Part shown: in pieces, positions 63,119 through 64,000 of the stretch
Layout of the letters: the number at the start of each line of letters is the position of its first letter
Position numbering within the stretch: position 1 is the stretch's first letter
Source of the DNA: Aphanomyces cochlioides
Lineage: Eukaryota; Oomycota; Saprolegniomycetes; Saprolegniales; Verrucalvaceae
Direction of reading: 5' to 3'
DNA length: 64,000 bases
Assembly: GCA_019828595.1 (NCBI GenBank)
Contig: JAHQRK010000001.1
Location: forward strand, 2,852,001-2,916,000
The notes under the pieces: generated by a model
What the model saw: only the letters and a program-made list of their open reading frames with translations
Told to the model about the DNA's origin: nothing
The model's database searches: none
Translations under genes and position numbers: made by a program

Positions 63119-64000
63119 ATGAACACAGAGACGAACCTGAACCTTGCTGGCGCCTTTGTCGATGCGGCGTATATTCGCCAGGGAGGAGAGTCCATGCGCA
63201 CTCGCGAGAAGCAGCTCACGTCGCTTCTGGCGCAGCGAAAGCTGCCAGCGCAAGGCTGGGACGATCTCTCGATCCAACTCCTCCTCATGGAGCTCGCTCA
63301 GATGGACAGCAACAACATTGCGCACAATGCTGGAGCTGGAGAGCGCGAAGCTCGCGTTGCAAGCGCCATCGTTGCCAACCGTTGCTTTCATTTGGCCCAT
63401 GGAGTCGGTCGGTCGGGGGATATCTGTGCTGTCCAACCGAAAGCTGCTGGGTCCTCGCTCATGGTGCAGCTCACCAATGTACTCGTCAAGGACATTTTTC
63501 ATCTCGCAGGTTGAATCCATCATTGGCAATGCTAACTTGATTCCCTTCGTAGGCATCCAGAATGCCAAATGTGCGATCGTTCTTCCTGTCGCCACTGGCA
63601 TGGCGTTGACATTGTCTCTCTTGACGCTTCAAGCCAAAGCTCGCGCTGCTGGCCACACGTCGAAGCGATATGTTCTCTGGCCTCGCATCGATCAAAAGTC
63701 ATGCTTCAAGTCCATGGTGACCGCAGGTTGTCCATAGAAAGCTTCCTGCCCTTGACAATCTCCTCCATGTAGGTTTACAGCCCATCGTGATTGAAAACAA
63801 GTTGGAAGGTGATGAGCTTCGAACAGACTTGGAGGTTTCCCATGCTCTGTCAACTGAGGAACTCCATGGAGTTGATCTTGTAGGCGCTGGAAGCTGCAAT
63901 CGAACGACTTGGCGTGGAGAATATCCTGTGTGTCATGTCAACCACGAGTTGCTTTGCCCCGCGGGGCTTTGACCGCGTCGAGGACATCGCTCAGCTGTGT
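63119..64000 (+). CDS. SEPSECS: SepSecS, O-phosphoseryl-tRNA(Sec):selenocysteinyl-tRNA synthase, 5' part
   Basis: Exons 63119-63509, 63553-63726, 63773-63834 and 63884-64000 (running off the window) give the first 248 residues. Introns of 43-49 nt are all GT-AG. Diagnostic text: [85 protein letters not shown] and [14 protein letters not shown], in family order. The enzyme uses PLP to replace phosphate on phosphoseryl-tRNA(Sec) with selenium. The PLP lysine lies beyond the window. It implies that the organism makes selenocysteine. Confidence 0.95.

Noticed and set aside
62461..63288. Minus-strand 275-aa ORF
   Set aside because: It overlaps ARM-like exons and SepSecS exon 1, whose identity is certain.

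Overview
This window is nuclear DNA of a eukaryote, most likely an oomycete and probably a saprolegnian (Aphanomyces-like). That assignment is an inference. It rests on dense 41-54 nt GT-AG introns, an oomycete-style set of transposons (PIF/Harbinger with Myb-like ORF1, MULE, plant/oomycete-type mariner, pogo-like, hAT, Helitron, Crypton trace, Ty3/Gypsy with chromodomain), and a family of atypical bZIP proteins with the basic motif N-Q-[KR]-[KR]-Y-R. No CRISPR, operon or bacterial signals were seen.

Layout. 1-5.5 kb: degenerate repeats, tRNA-like repeats and a divergent pair of bZIP genes. 5.5-10.7 kb: hairpin elements, including a 1.2-kb foldback with a nested MITE, then a complete MULE (7531-10693, 8-bp target duplication) that carries a broken transposase and an antisense zinc-finger/RING gene. 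12.0-24.2 kb: a 12.2-kb Ty3/Gypsy element on the minus strand (755-bp LTRs differing at two sites, 4-bp target duplication), containing a nested Harbinger element. 24.9-28.1 kb: an intact 14-exon M1 aminopeptidase. 29-42 kb: a transposon graveyard inside a 12-kb broken inverted repeat, with Harbinger relics, an intact-looking mariner transposase, a pogo-like pseudogene and several MITEs with clear target duplications. 42.1-45.2 kb: a Harbinger element with both ORFs intact. 45.3-47.7 kb: two more bZIP genes. 48.4-56.5 kb: a MULE-like foldback, a small MITE, a hAT pseudogene and a Helitron lacking its helicase. 57.1-59.5 kb: a convergent bZIP pair. 60.2-64 kb: a compact block of host genes with phosphoserine phosphatase, a small unknown ORF, an ARM-like protein and the 5' part of SepSecS, which makes selenocysteinyl-tRNA.

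How it fits together. Cellular genes (M1 peptidase, PSP, ARM-like, SepSecS and five of six bZIP genes) are open and splice cleanly. Nearly every transposon gene carries single-base frameshifts or stops, so these breaks look biological rather than assembly errors. SepSecS and phosphoserine phosphatase both act on phosphoserine chemistry and sit in one dense co-directional block. The six bZIP copies lie in three pairs surrounded by transposons, which suggests expansion in a repeat-rich region.
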